A stretch of 46,217 nt of DNA from Rheinheimera baltica DSM 14885 (GTDB lineage Bacteria > Pseudomonadota > Gammaproteobacteria > Enterobacterales > Alteromonadaceae), in assembly GCF_000425345.1 (NCBI RefSeq), contig NZ_AUDG01000032.1, positions 1-46,217 on the forward strand, read 5' to 3'. The translations under genes were made by a program, and so were the position numbers. Below are positions 1-8,779 of the stretch, one piece after another; position 1 is the stretch's first letter; the number at the start of each line of letters is the position of its first letter. The notes under the pieces are model-generated. The model did not search any database. It worked only from the letters and a program-made list of their open reading frames with translations, and was not told the origin of the DNA.

Positions 1-153
1 ATTAGAGTGAATACCCCGGCCAATGCTGGTGACGGTAGCGGCACTGCCGTTTGCCAGGCTTTGCACGCAATCAATCACTGCTTTTTGTCTGGTTGCATGC
101 ATTTTGGGTGTGACAAATGAAACGATATTGGTCAAGATAGTACGAACATTCAT
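1..153 (-). CDS. IS4-family transposase, N-terminal 51 residues (runs off window)
   Basis: The reading frame starts with ATG at 153 and stays open to base 1, giving 51 residues beginning MNVRTILTNIVSFV. The pattern of a short helical N terminus followed by a segment ending in a GRGIHSN-like motif matches the N-terminal domain of IS10-type transposases, which ends in a similar ELGR-type motif. The catalytic DDE residues lie outside the window, so activity cannot be judged. It reads outward and is identical to the partial gene at the right edge. The family call rests on the tip sequence and weak N-terminal resemblance only. Confidence 0.75.
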   Translation of the reverse strand, partial: MNVRTILTNIVSFVTPKMHATRQKAVIDCVQSLANGSAATVTSIGRGIHSN

Positions 154-265
154 GGCTGTTTGGTCTCAGTGATGTTTGGCGATTGATCTGATCACCGAAC
201 GCCATGAATGTTCCTTCTGAGTTCATCTTTTTGTTTTAGCTAATAATTTTGTGGGGATACCTCAG
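1..265 (-). mobile_element. 5' end of an IS4/IS10-like insertion sequence (left copy, truncated by window)
   Basis: This segment is the exact reverse complement of the last 265 bases of the window. Its inner tip reads CTGAGGTATCCCCAC on the minus strand, similar to the CTGA...TCCCC tips of IS10-like elements. The transposase gene begins inside it and runs off the left edge. Two GATC (Dam) sites lie between tip and gene, as in IS10. The other end is outside the window, so length and target duplication cannot be read. The flanking 9 bases (266-274, GGTTTGAGT) differ from those next to the right copy. Confidence 0.85.
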
Positions 266-480
266 GGTTTGAGTAAGGTTCGGCTAAACTTGTGCGGTGC
301 ATCAGTATTATAGTTATGGGCCATCTTGGCTCTCCTGCTGTTTGGGTTCGCATCTTTTGTTTTTATTTGTGTAGCCTTACTGTAGGCGCAAACGCAGAAT
401 TTTTAACCTGTACCTTAGTACTATGGTGATGACTGCAGTCCTGTATCAGACTAAACGAAAATGAAAATAAGGATAACGAG

Positions 481-1782
481 ATGTTGAGTCTTATCGGATT
501 AATGGCTGGGCTTGGGCTACTAATCGTGTTGACCATGCGCGGCTTTAACCTGTTTATTACTGCACCATTGTGTGCTTTGCTGGTGGCGGTAACCAATGGT
601 ATTCCATTTTGGCAGGTAAGCGACAAACTCGACTTCGTGCACGGTTATATGTCGGGTTTCTCTGGCTTTGTCGCAGCCTGGTTTTTAATGTTTTTGCTCG
701 GTTCTTTGTTCGGTAAACTCATGGAACATACCGGCGCTGCTGATGCAGTGGCGCTGGCTATTGTAAAAAAACTAGGGCAAGGTAAAGCGGTTCTGGCCGT
801 TGTGCTGGCCTGTGCCGTGCTAACCTACGGCGGGGTTAGTGTGTTTGTGGTGGCGTTTTCTGCCTACCCCATGGCGGTGAGCTTATTTAAAGGCGCAAAC
901 TTACCCAGACGTTTTATTCCGGCGGCACTGGCGTTGGGCTCAGTTACCTTTACCATGACATCTGCTGGTTCGCCGGAAATTCAAAACTGGATCCCAATTC
1001 AATATTTACATACTTCGCCCTATGCTGGCTGGCAAGTTAGCATCGTGGTGGCCATTTTTATGGCGATAGGTGGCTATACATTGCTGATGTGGATGATAAA
1101 CCGCGCCGTAAAACAGGGCGAACAGTTTAACCAGCGCGCCAGTGACCCGGAAATAACCTCCCGCGCCCTGCCTAACCCGCTAATGGGCATTATTCCGCTA
1201 GGTGTGGTGTTACTGTTGTCTTATATGCTACACGATAGCCTACAGCAAGCCGCGCTTATTGTTGCGCTTAGCGGCGGTGTGGTCAGTTTGTATTTGCTTA
1301 ATTTTCGTTTTTTACATAACCCAGCAGCAGCAACTAACGAAGGGGTATTAGGTGCGTTATTAGCCATAGGTAACACAGCGGCAGTGGTTGGGTTTGGCTC
1401 TGTTGCAAAGTTAACACCGGCGTTTAGCAATGTAGTAGATTACATGACCCACCTGCCTGGGCCGGAATTGCTTGGCGCTGCAGTAGCAGTAAGTGCTATC
1501 GCGGGTTTAACCGGCTCGGCATCGGGTGGGCAAGCTATTGCGTTACCCGAAATTGCCCCGCATTATCTCGACCGGGGTGTCGATGCCGAACAACTGCACC
1601 GTGTCGTTGCCATTTCCTCCGGTGCGTTAGACTCGTTGCCGCATAACGGTTACGTGGTTACCACTATTCGTGCAATCTGTGGCGAGAGTAATCAAAATGC
1701 GTATTGGCCAGTAGCCGTTGTGAGTGTGCTGGTGCCGGTATTAGGCACAGCTCTGGCAATACTGTTATTTCAGTGGTTTTAA
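481..1782 (+). CDS. GntP-family permease (gluconate or hydroxy-acid:H+ symporter type)
   Basis: Inner-membrane protein of 433 residues with about a dozen hydrophobic segments, the usual size for the GntP family (gluconate:H+ symporters, also D-3-hydroxybutyrate permeases). Recognisable family stretches are the glycine/serine-rich LTGSASGGQAIALPEI near residue 345 and SGALDSLPHNGYVVTTIR near residue 380. The start has an AAGGA ribosome binding site about 8 bases upstream. It is followed after 9 bases by a secreted MetX-like hydrolase, so the two are probably cotranscribed up to the terminator at 2978. The substrate is not fixed by sequence; a short hydroxy acid or ester product of the neighbour is an inference. 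The left insertion sequence lies only about 210 bases upstream and may influence expression. Confidence 0.85.
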   Translation: MLSLIGLMAGLGLLIVLTMRGFNLFITAPLCALLVAVTNGIPFWQVSDKLDFVHGYMSGFSGFVAAWFLMFLLGSLFGKLMEHTGAADAVALAIVKKLGQGKAVLAVVLACAVLTYGGVSVFVVAFSAYPMAVSLFKGANLPRRFIPAALALGSVTFTMTSAGSPEIQNWIPIQYLHTSPYAGWQVSIVVAIFMAIGGYTLLMWMINRAVKQGEQFNQRASDPEITSRALPNPLMGIIPLGVVLLLSYMLHDSLQQAALIVALSGGVVSLYLLNFRFLHNPAAATNEGVLGALLAIGNTAAVVGFGSVAKLTPAFSNVVDYMTHLPGPELLGAAVAVSAIAGLTGSASGGQAIALPEIAPHYLDRGVDAEQLHRVVAISSGALDSLPHNGYVVTTIRAICGESNQNAYWPVAVVSVLVPVLGTALAILLFQWF

Positions 1783-1791
1783 GGAAGATAG

Positions 1792-2955
1792 ATGCGAGTT
1801 TTATTAAGTATACTGCTAGCGGCAAGTTTGGGCTTTACGGCAGCAGCAAATACAGTAGATGTAAAAAAACAGCGCTTTACGCTTGATAGCTTTACTACAG
1901 CGAATGGCCAGACTATTGCCCCGGTTAATATTGGCTGGGAAGCCTATGGCAAGCTTAATGCAGATAAGTCTAACGTAATATTAATTACCCACTATTTCTC
2001 TGGCACCAGCCATGCGGCCGGAAAATACCAAGCAACAGATGCCGTACCGGGTTATTGGGACAGCATTATTGGCCCAGGTAAAGCCATCGACACGAATAAA
2101 TTTTATGTTATTAGCAGTGATACCTTAGTTAATGCCAATGTATTTGACCCCAATGTTATTACAACAGGGCCTGCGACTATTTCCCCTGCTACAGGCAAGC
2201 CTTATGGTTTAACCTTTCCCGTGGTTACCATTGGCGATTTTGTTGAGGTGCAAAAAGCCCTGCTTGATAGCCTCGGCATTACTAAATTGTATGCCGTTAT
2301 TGGCCCGTCAATGGGATCGTTTCAAGCGATTGAATGGGCAGTGCGATACCCGGAGCGCGTCGAGCGCTTAATACCGGTAATAGGCAGTGCCTTTATTGAC
2401 ACCTTTGGCGCAGTGAAACTTGAGCGCTGGGCTTACCCGATAAAAGTCGACCCAGCGTGGAACAATGGCGATTACTACGACAAAGGTCAACCGATTCAGG
2501 GCTTAACCACGACGTTAGCCTATATTACTCAGGATGCCGTGCATCCGGTGGGCTTTAACCTGCGCTACCCATCTCCCGTTGCAGATAAAGCCGCTTTGCA
2601 AGATATTCGCGCCAGCCTTACTGCGTGGGACGAACTCATGCAACATGCCAAAGTTCGGGCAACCTATCAGGATGCTAATCACATTTTGTATTTAGTCAGA
2701 GCATCGCAGCTATGGCGTGCTGGCATGGGGGACAGCTGGCAACAGGCGGTCGCTAAAGTTCAGGCTAAAACGTTATTCTTACCGGCAACCGGTGACTTAC
2801 TGTTACCGCCCTATCTTAGTAAGCAAAGCGCTTCCGCTATGAATGCCGCAGGCAATCCGCCCCAATATGCTGAAATTCCGGGCGACTGGGGCCATTTAGA
2901 TGGTGTCGTGGGTATAGAAGCGGTCGCGAATAAAATACAACTTTTCTTGCAGTAA
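1792..2955 (+). CDS. Secreted alpha/beta hydrolase of the MetX (homoserine O-acetyltransferase) family
   Basis: A 387-residue alpha/beta-hydrolase-fold protein. Residues 1-19 form a clear Sec signal peptide (MRVLLSILLAASLGFTAAA), so it should act in the periplasm or outside, unlike true cytoplasmic MetX. The remaining sequence follows the MetX pattern: an early VILITHYFSGTSHA loop, the nucleophile elbow GPSMGS with Ser173, a probable acid Asp335 (ATGD) and His368 (WGHLDG). A methionine-biosynthesis role is unlikely because acetyl-CoA is not available outside the cytoplasm; an esterase or acyl hydrolase is more probable. It sits 9 bases behind a GntP-type permease, which suggests that it releases an acid that the permease imports. 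The terminator at 2978-3007 closes the pair. Confidence 0.8.
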   Translation: MRVLLSILLAASLGFTAAANTVDVKKQRFTLDSFTTANGQTIAPVNIGWEAYGKLNADKSNVILITHYFSGTSHAAGKYQATDAVPGYWDSIIGPGKAIDTNKFYVISSDTLVNANVFDPNVITTGPATISPATGKPYGLTFPVVTIGDFVEVQKALLDSLGITKLYAVIGPSMGSFQAIEWAVRYPERVERLIPVIGSAFIDTFGAVKLERWAYPIKVDPAWNNGDYYDKGQPIQGLTTTLAYITQDAVHPVGFNLRYPSPVADKAALQDIRASLTAWDELMQHAKVRATYQDANHILYLVRASQLWRAGMGDSWQQAVAKVQAKTLFLPATGDLLLPPYLSKQSASAMNAAGNPPQYAEIPGDWGHLDGVVGIEAVANKIQLFLQ

Positions 2956-2977
2956 TTTTCATTCAACTTTTCCTGGT

Positions 2978-3007
2978 GGGAGCTGCTGTTTTGGGCTCCC
3001 TGTTTTT
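2978..3007 (+). terminator. Rho-independent terminator after the permease-hydrolase pair
   Basis: GGGAGC (2978-2983) pairs with GCTCCC (2995-3000) around an 11-base loop and is followed by TGTTTTT. It lies 22 bases after the stop of the MetX-like gene. Confidence 0.75.
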
Positions 3008-3197
3008 ATACCTAACTCCCCCAATACTTAAGTGCGTGCAATATGTTAATCCGTTACTCGATAACAAAAGCTAATTTAGCTATTGAATACGCCACGTATA
3101 GTCTCCAGATATGTATCAGCAAGTGGAAACTAATCCATGTAGGCGAGGTCTGTTAGTTAGGCCTAACACGCCACAGAGTTAACAACAGGAGTAAGCT

Positions 3198-3563
3198 ATG
3201 CAAATTCAAATTAACAGTGATCGTAATATTCAGGCCGATGAGCGGCTGGCAGAAATTGTTCGCAATACATTGCAAAACAAACTCAGCCGATTTGCTGACC
3301 ACATAACGCGGATTGAAGTGCATTTTAGTGATGAGAATGGCAACACCAAGCATGATGGCAGTGATAAACGCTGCATGCTGGAAGCCCGCTTTGAAGGCTT
3401 GGACCCGGTAGCGATAACCGAACATGCCGCTACAGTAAACCAAGCCTTAACCGGTGCTGCCGACAAAATGCAACGTAAATTAAGTTCGGTAGTAGGCAAA
3501 TTACGCGACAAACATGTTCGTGCTACTACCCCAGAATTCGCCGAGCCCGACGAAGTAATTTAA
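3198..3563 (+). CDS. HPF/RaiA-family ribosome-associated protein
   Basis: A 121-residue cytoplasmic protein resembling the short hibernation-promoting factor/RaiA (sigma-54 modulation protein) family. It opens with MQIQINSDRNIQ and continues as a beta-strand/helix pattern with an HFSDENG turn, then the EARFEGLDP strand and a long C-terminal helix (about residues 80-110) rich in lysine and arginine. Family members bind the 30S decoding site and silence ribosomes in stationary phase or stress. The usual E. coli HPF is about 95 residues and lies with rpoN; this gene stands alone with its own upstream region, so it is a paralogue rather than the rpoN-linked copy. The start has AACAGGAG 8 bases upstream. 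The exact role among the paralogues is not resolved. Confidence 0.8.
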   Translation: MQIQINSDRNIQADERLAEIVRNTLQNKLSRFADHITRIEVHFSDENGNTKHDGSDKRCMLEARFEGLDPVAITEHAATVNQALTGAADKMQRKLSSVVGKLRDKHVRATTPEFAEPDEVI

Positions 3564-3596
3564 CCTCTGTTGTTTAACATCTTTTGATGTTTTGAT

Positions 3597-3627
3597 GCAG
3601 CGCTGGCATGTTGTGCCCAGCGCTGCA
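3597..3627. terminator. Strong hairpin between convergent genes, likely bidirectional terminator
   Basis: GCAGCGCTGG (3598-3607) pairs with CCAGCGCTGC (3617-3626), a perfect 10-bp stem. It lies between the HPF-like gene and the convergent AlkB-like gene. The following tract (AATTTATT) is only moderately T-rich. Confidence 0.6.
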
Positions 3628-3629
3628 AT

Positions 3630-4736
3630 TTATTCCTTAGCCTCACACTTCTGTCCATAACGTGCATCCCATTGTTGTAATTTTGGCGTCATTAAATGAA
3701 ACCATAATGGCGGGATCAGCGCTAGCAAAATTGACCCTAAATAACCGGTAGGTAAATCCGGTGCATCAGGCATGGCTTTTAATTGATAAAACGGCAGTTG
3801 CGCTCTGGCATGATGATGTGAATGCCGGGTTAGGTTAAAGCTGGCCCAACTGCTAATGCGCTTAGTACTATTCCAGCTATGATAAGGCCGTACAGGCTGC
3901 TTAGGCTGGCGCACAATGCCGTAATGCTCAATATAATTAACCACTTCTAACAAGGCTTTGGCGAGTAAAGCACAAGCACTAAATAACAATAACCCCGGTA
4001 AACCGGCCAGAATCAAAGCCACTACACTTAATACTAAAGACATCACAATGCCGCGTAAATATCGGTTATGGTAACTGTACAACGCCAGGTTTAAATGTGT
4101 TAAACGTTGCTTTTCAATTGCCCAGGCGCTGATATTACCTGCAACAGTAGAAATAACGATATGCTGATATACATTTCTTCCTCGCGGCGCACTTGCAGGG
4201 TCCTGCAGGGTAGCAACATAACGGTGATGGCCATACACATGCTCGATTGCAAAAGCACAATCCCAGCTAAAAGCCAGTAACCAGCGGCCAATTAGCATGG
4301 CCAAACGATCTGCCGTGCGGTGTGTCAGCTCGTGCGCTGGCACAGTACCCACTATAGCCATTAATAATCCGGCACCAAGCCATACCGGGACAAAGTGCCA
4401 CCACTGATTACCAGCACGTGCCGCCAACGCATCGTAGCCTGTATAGTGGTAAATAAACTGTCCTATCCCAAACACGTCATTTTCAGCCACGCTCCACAAC
4501 AACATGACAAAAATCATCGCAATAAAGACTAAAGCGCTATAGAGCTGAGCATTTAACAGCCAGGTGTGAGCATACGCTGGCTCGCTAAGATCATCACCCA
4601 TTAGCACATCGCCAAACACCACAACCAGCAACACCACAATAAAGCCCAGCGCCATCCAATTGCCACCCAAGCCGATACCCAGCAAAAACGGCAGTGTAAG
4701 CAAATGAAACAAACTGAATTTTAAATATTTTATCAT
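3630..4736 (-). CDS. AlkB-like integral-membrane alkane 1-monooxygenase / fatty-acid desaturase superfamily
   Basis: A 368-residue membrane diiron enzyme. All histidine clusters of the AlkB family are present: HELTH (135-139), EHVYGHH (165-171), NYIEHYGI (267-274) and RHSHHHA (304-310), plus the HSWNS motif just before the last box and LPTGY near the C terminus. Known members hydroxylate the terminal carbon of medium-chain alkanes with rubredoxin electrons; none of the rubredoxin genes is nearby. The frame is open upstream to a TTG at 4832, but alignment by eye with the N terminus of Pseudomonas AlkB puts the start at the ATG at 4736 (MIKYLKF...). An ATG at 4778 is an alternative. It is transcribed away from an AraC-type regulator, its likely controller. 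The substrate (alkane versus other hydrocarbon) is inferred. Confidence 0.85.
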   Translation of the reverse strand: MIKYLKFSLFHLLTLPFLLGIGLGGNWMALGFIVVLLVVVFGDVLMGDDLSEPAYAHTWLLNAQLYSALVFIAMIFVMLLWSVAENDVFGIGQFIYHYTGYDALAARAGNQWWHFVPVWLGAGLLMAIVGTVPAHELTHRTADRLAMLIGRWLLAFSWDCAFAIEHVYGHHRYVATLQDPASAPRGRNVYQHIVISTVAGNISAWAIEKQRLTHLNLALYSYHNRYLRGIVMSLVLSVVALILAGLPGLLLFSACALLAKALLEVVNYIEHYGIVRQPKQPVRPYHSWNSTKRISSWASFNLTRHSHHHARAQLPFYQLKAMPDAPDLPTGYLGSILLALIPPLWFHLMTPKLQQWDARYGQKCEAKE

Positions 4737-4910
4737 CGACGCCAACCCGCAAGAATTCAGGCTATAAGCGTATGACATCGTAAGCACTAACGGCAGTGTT
4801 ATAGCAGCCAACTTCTGGTCATTTTCGGACAAATAATACTGACATCAAAGCGAGTAAGGTACACTACATAAACTGGGTTTGAGTACAGCATTAAGAGGTT
4901 ACATAGTGCC

Positions 4911-6023
4911 ATGGTAAGTAGCAGCGGTTTAAGCCAGTATCGGCTTACTCATCCCGAGGCAAAAAGCACAGCCGTTAACAGCAATACCCTCGGTAATGAG
5001 GTAACATTGCCTAGCCACTATGTGCGTAACTTGCTGGATTTGCTGCAAAGCCGTGGTGGCAACGTTGAGGCGGTGCTAGCTAAAGCAGGGCTGCCACCAG
5101 AGGGTCCAAATCAGATAAATGCCACGCTAAGCTGGCAACAGTTTCATGCCGTAATTCAGCTCTGCTGTAACGAAATAAATGAACCGGCATTAGGACTTTA
5201 TCTGGGCAGCCAGCTAACCATTAATACTCATGGTATGTTGGGGTTAGCTGCAATCAGCAGCGTTAACATGCATGAAGCCTTGCAACTTATTTGCAAGTAT
5301 ACCGCCACTCGTAGCCCACTACTGACACTTAGTATGCGCCAGAACCAACAGCAAGTGCATCTAACGCTGGAAGAACTGCATCCGTTGGCAGACATTCGCC
5401 AATTTGTGGTAGAAACCTTTGCTGTGACCTTGCATGCTACGCTGGACTTTGTTACCGGACACAAATATCGCCTGCGTCAGGTGCAATTTGCCTTTGCAGA
5501 ACCAGGCTACAGTGCATTGTATCAGGCATTTTTTCCCTGCCCAGTTCGTTTCGCCCAACCACAACACCGCTTTATTTTTGACGCCACAGACCTGGCAATC
5601 CCCTGTCCCTGGGCTGACCGGCAAGTACAAAACCAACTTAGCGCCCAATGCGAGCAAGAATTGCAGCGCTGGCAGCAAAGCCAGAGTATTGCCGGGTTAA
5701 TCAGGCTTATGCTGGGCCGCACTAAAGGGCGGGTTCCCTGTATAGAAAAAATTGCCGCCGAGTTTGCCATGTCCAGCCGCACACTGCGCCGACGTCTGGA
5801 CAACGAGCAAACCAGTTACCACCAGCTAATTACAGACTGGCGTCAGCAAATGGCGACCCATTATCTGTTAACAACGGCCCTGCCGGTGCAGCAAATTGGT
5901 TTTTTGCTTGGTTATGCCGATCCGGCTAATTTTGGCCGTGCCTTTCGGCGGGAGAATGGTGTATCGCCGCAACAATTCCGGGCAAAACAGCAGACAAAAT
6001 GTACTGTTGATCTTGAGAAATAA
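4911..6023 (+). CDS. AraC-family transcriptional regulator (OruR/ArgR-like, with N-terminal ligand domain)
   Basis: A 370-residue regulator. Residues about 40-220 match the ligand-binding domain often found in this AraC subgroup, including the typical HGMLGLAAISS segment. Residues about 270-360 hold two helix-turn-helix motifs: IEKIAAEFAMSSRTLRRRLDNE and, after VQQIGFLLGYADPANFGRAFRR, the GVSPQQFR tail. The start has an AAGAGG element about 12 bases upstream. It is divergent from the AlkB-like gene with about 170 bases between starts, the common arrangement of a regulator with its target operon. Hydrocarbon or fatty-acid sensing is therefore inferred. The first 30 residues are low in conservation and a start at a later Met is possible. 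Confidence 0.88.
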   Translation: MVSSSGLSQYRLTHPEAKSTAVNSNTLGNEVTLPSHYVRNLLDLLQSRGGNVEAVLAKAGLPPEGPNQINATLSWQQFHAVIQLCCNEINEPALGLYLGSQLTINTHGMLGLAAISSVNMHEALQLICKYTATRSPLLTLSMRQNQQQVHLTLEELHPLADIRQFVVETFAVTLHATLDFVTGHKYRLRQVQFAFAEPGYSALYQAFFPCPVRFAQPQHRFIFDATDLAIPCPWADRQVQNQLSAQCEQELQRWQQSQSIAGLIRLMLGRTKGRVPCIEKIAAEFAMSSRTLRRRLDNEQTSYHQLITDWRQQMATHYLLTTALPVQQIGFLLGYADPANFGRAFRRENGVSPQQFRAKQQTKCTVDLEK

Positions 6024-6060
6024 GCCACTTCGCCACGGTTGTTATATCTGCACAACCTTA

Positions 6061-7101
6061 CTAATGGTCTCTCGGGAACAACACCAAATGGTCTAAATCG
6101 AGCCGAATACCAATATGCTCGCCCATTGCATGATTATGATGGCTTAGTGCCAGACACTGTACCTGCTCGCCACTGTCGAGCTTTAACTGATACAAAATAT
6201 GTGAACCACGAAAGGCTTTGTCTGCTACCTGTGCGGTAACACTGCTGCTATCATCATGAACAATGTCGTCCGGTCGTATTAACACGTCAACCTTGTCACC
6301 CGGCTGCAAACTACTGACATACCGCTGCTGGAATATGCCCAGGCTGGTTTGAACCTGCTGCGCGGCCAAAACAGTACCCGGTAATAACACGCCACGACCA
6401 ATAAAGTCGGCGACAAAACGGCTGGCCGGTTTATGATAAAGCTCATACGGGCTGGCCCATTGTTGCAAACGTCCCTGAGCCATAACACCTATCATATCAG
6501 CCATTGCAAAGGCTTCATTTTGATCATGCGTTACCATTACTGCGGTGATTTGCAGTTGTTGCAATATTTGCCGGATCTCGCGAGCTAAACCTTCTCGCAG
6601 TTCGGTGTCCAAACTGGAAAACGGCTCGTCCAGTAACAATACGTTAGGCTCTGGTGCCAGTGCGCGTGCTAACGCGACGCGCTGCTGTTGGCCGCCGGAT
6701 AACTGATGAATATAGCGCTGGCCCAAATCCGGTAACCCCACCAGCTGCAGCAACTGCTTCACTTTGGTGGCTTTGACGCTTTTACTTACATGGCGCAAGC
6801 CAAAGCTAATATTGTTCGCCACACTGAGATGTGGAAATAAGGCAAAATCCTGAAACACCATTCCCACCTGGCGTAACTCGGGCGGAAGTTGCTGCTCGGC
6901 ATTGCTCACTATGTTGCCTTGCAGGCTAATGCTGCCGGCACACACAGCCTCAAAGCCAGCAATTGCACGCAGTAAAGTAGTTTTGCCACACCCTGAAGGC
7001 CCCACTAAACAGCCAATCTGGCCTTTGGCTAGCGATAAACTGATGTCTTTAACAACCGTGTTTCCACTGTATGCCACAGCAACCTGTTGCAAATTCAACA
7101 T
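6061..7101 (-). CDS. fbpC: FbpC-type ferric iron ABC transporter ATP-binding protein
   Basis: A 346-residue ABC ATPase. Visible motifs are Walker A GPSGCGKTT (34-42), the Q-loop VFQDFALFPHLSV, signature LSGGQQQR, Walker B VLLLDEPFSSLD and the switch VMVTHDQNEA. After about residue 235 comes a C-terminal regulatory domain of the TOBE type (VLIRPDDIV). The motifs and order match FbpC/AfuC subunits of ferric iron importers rather than sugar ATPases, and the operon context agrees. It starts on the last base of the permease stop codon, so the two are translationally coupled. It converges on the AraC gene with only 37 bases between stops. Confidence 0.92.
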   Translation of the reverse strand: MLNLQQVAVAYSGNTVVKDISLSLAKGQIGCLVGPSGCGKTTLLRAIAGFEAVCAGSISLQGNIVSNAEQQLPPELRQVGMVFQDFALFPHLSVANNISFGLRHVSKSVKATKVKQLLQLVGLPDLGQRYIHQLSGGQQQRVALARALAPEPNVLLLDEPFSSLDTELREGLAREIRQILQQLQITAVMVTHDQNEAFAMADMIGVMAQGRLQQWASPYELYHKPASRFVADFIGRGVLLPGTVLAAQQVQTSLGIFQQRYVSSLQPGDKVDVLIRPDDIVHDDSSSVTAQVADKAFRGSHILYQLKLDSGEQVQCLALSHHNHAMGEHIGIRLDLDHLVLFPRDH

Positions 7102-8741
7102 TAAGGCTTTCCTTTAATACTTGAGTCTACCGAGCGTGCCAATACTATTACAGGCAATAAGCTTACCAAAACAATAGCCAATGCGGGCAAGGCAGCATCG
7201 GCTAAGCGCTCGTCTGACGCCAGCTCGTAGGTGCGCACCGCCAGGGTATTGAAGTTAAACGGTCGCAAAATAAGCGTGGCGGGTAACTCTTTGAGTACAT
7301 CAACAAATACCAGCAACAATGCCGTTAATACACTGGTACGTAACAGTGGCAGATGAATTTTTTGCAGCACGTGCAAAGGTTTATAGCCCAAAGAACGTGC
7401 GGCATTATCCATACTGGGTTTAATGCGTTCCAGGCCGGCTTCAACGCTGTGAAGTGACACAGCAAGAAAGCGCACGCTGTAGGCTAATAGTAGTGCGAAT
7501 AAGGTACCGGAAAAAATAAGCCCGGTGCGCACGCCAAACCACTGCTCCGCCAGCAAATCTATGCGGCCATCTACCCAGGCTAACGGCAACATTACGCCAA
7601 TTGCGATAACAGTACCCGGTACGGCATAACCCAACGCAGCAATACGCACCGGTACTTGCACCATAACGTCACGACGCAGCCGTTTGCCATAAGCAAATAA
7701 CAGCGCCAGCAGCACAGAAATAATGGCTGCCATGGCGGCTAACGTAAAGCTGTTCCATACTAATACGCCAAACTCACGGTTTAGTGTTACCTGGTAGTTG
7801 GTCAGCGCCCAGCTGATTAACTGAATGGCTGGCACAATAAAGCCTAACAATACCGGCAATAAACATAGGGTAAATAACAAAAGCTGATGGGCAAGATTCA
7901 CTGGCCGTCTTGCATGAGAATGACGATGCTGGCCTTGATAGTAGTAACGAATTTTCCGTCTTGACCAACGTTCAAGCACTAATAACAGCAAGACAAAACT
8001 GGTCAGCAGCGCCGCCAATTGTGCAGCAGCAACCTGATTACCCATACCAAACCAGGTACGAAAAATGCCGGTGGTAAAGGTGGTAACACCAAAATACTGC
8101 ACTGTGCCGTAATCCGCAAACGCCTCCATCATTGCCAGCGCTGTACCAGTAAGAATGGCTGGTCGTGCTAACGGTAAGGCCACTTTCCAAAAGTGCTGTC
8201 GTGGCGTAAACCCTAAGGTACGACTAGCTTCAAATAATGATGCAGACTGCTCGAGAAAAGCCGTGCGTGCCAGCATGTATACATAGGGGTATAGCACCAG
8301 TGATAGCATAAGTATTGCGCCGCCTAGTGAGCGGACTTCAGGAAACCAGTAGTCGCCATAACGCCAACCAAACTGTTCCCGTAATATTGTTTGCAACGGC
8401 CCGGCAAAATCCAGCATCCCGGTATAGGTGTAAGCAATAATATAGGCTGGCATCGCCAAGGGCAGTAACAATAGCCAACGCAGATAACGCCGGCCAATAA
8501 ACTGATATTGAGAAATAATCCACGCTGTTGAAGTGCCCATTAACAGGGCACCGATGCCTGTACCACCGGCCAGCAGCAAGGAGTTTATAACGTAATCCGC
8601 CAACACGGTTTGGCGCAAGTGCAACCAAACGTCAGGTTGCGGATAGCCAATACTGGCAAAAATAACCAATACCGGCACGGCCAGCACAGCGGCTGGCAAC
8701 AATACCGACCACCGCCAGATATCACGCCATCCGCGCATCAT
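7101..8741 (-). CDS. fbpB: FbpB-type ferric iron ABC transporter permease (two fused domains)
   Basis: A 546-residue inner-membrane protein made of two homologous permease halves, about 12 membrane segments in all, the standard FbpB/SfuB build. Each half has an EAA loop that docks the ATPase: EASRTLGFTPRQHFWKVALP near residue 190 and DNAARSLGYKPLHVLQKI near residue 445. It lies 38 bases after the binding-protein gene and overlaps the ATPase gene by one base. The start is a tandem ATG-ATG at 8741. It works with FbpA and FbpC to bring periplasmic Fe3+ into the cytoplasm. Confidence 0.92.
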   Translation of the reverse strand: MMRGWRDIWRWSVLLPAAVLAVPVLVIFASIGYPQPDVWLHLRQTVLADYVINSLLLAGGTGIGALLMGTSTAWIISQYQFIGRRYLRWLLLLPLAMPAYIIAYTYTGMLDFAGPLQTILREQFGWRYGDYWFPEVRSLGGAILMLSLVLYPYVYMLARTAFLEQSASLFEASRTLGFTPRQHFWKVALPLARPAILTGTALAMMEAFADYGTVQYFGVTTFTTGIFRTWFGMGNQVAAAQLAALLTSFVLLLLVLERWSRRKIRYYYQGQHRHSHARRPVNLAHQLLLFTLCLLPVLLGFIVPAIQLISWALTNYQVTLNREFGVLVWNSFTLAAMAAIISVLLALLFAYGKRLRRDVMVQVPVRIAALGYAVPGTVIAIGVMLPLAWVDGRIDLLAEQWFGVRTGLIFSGTLFALLLAYSVRFLAVSLHSVEAGLERIKPSMDNAARSLGYKPLHVLQKIHLPLLRTSVLTALLLVFVDVLKELPATLILRPFNFNTLAVRTYELASDERLADAALPALAIVLVSLLPVIVLARSVDSSIKGKP

Positions 8742-8779
8742 CTGGCCTGGGCCCTGCTACAACATACAACGTTCAATAA

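Noticed and set aside
363..626. Open frame of 87 codons on the minus strand overlapping the permease start
   Set aside because: Low-complexity Ser/Phe-rich translation and antisense to a clear gene.
4737..4832. TTG-started N-terminal extension of the AlkB-like protein
   Set aside because: No ribosome binding site, and the known AlkB N terminus lines up with the ATG at 4736.
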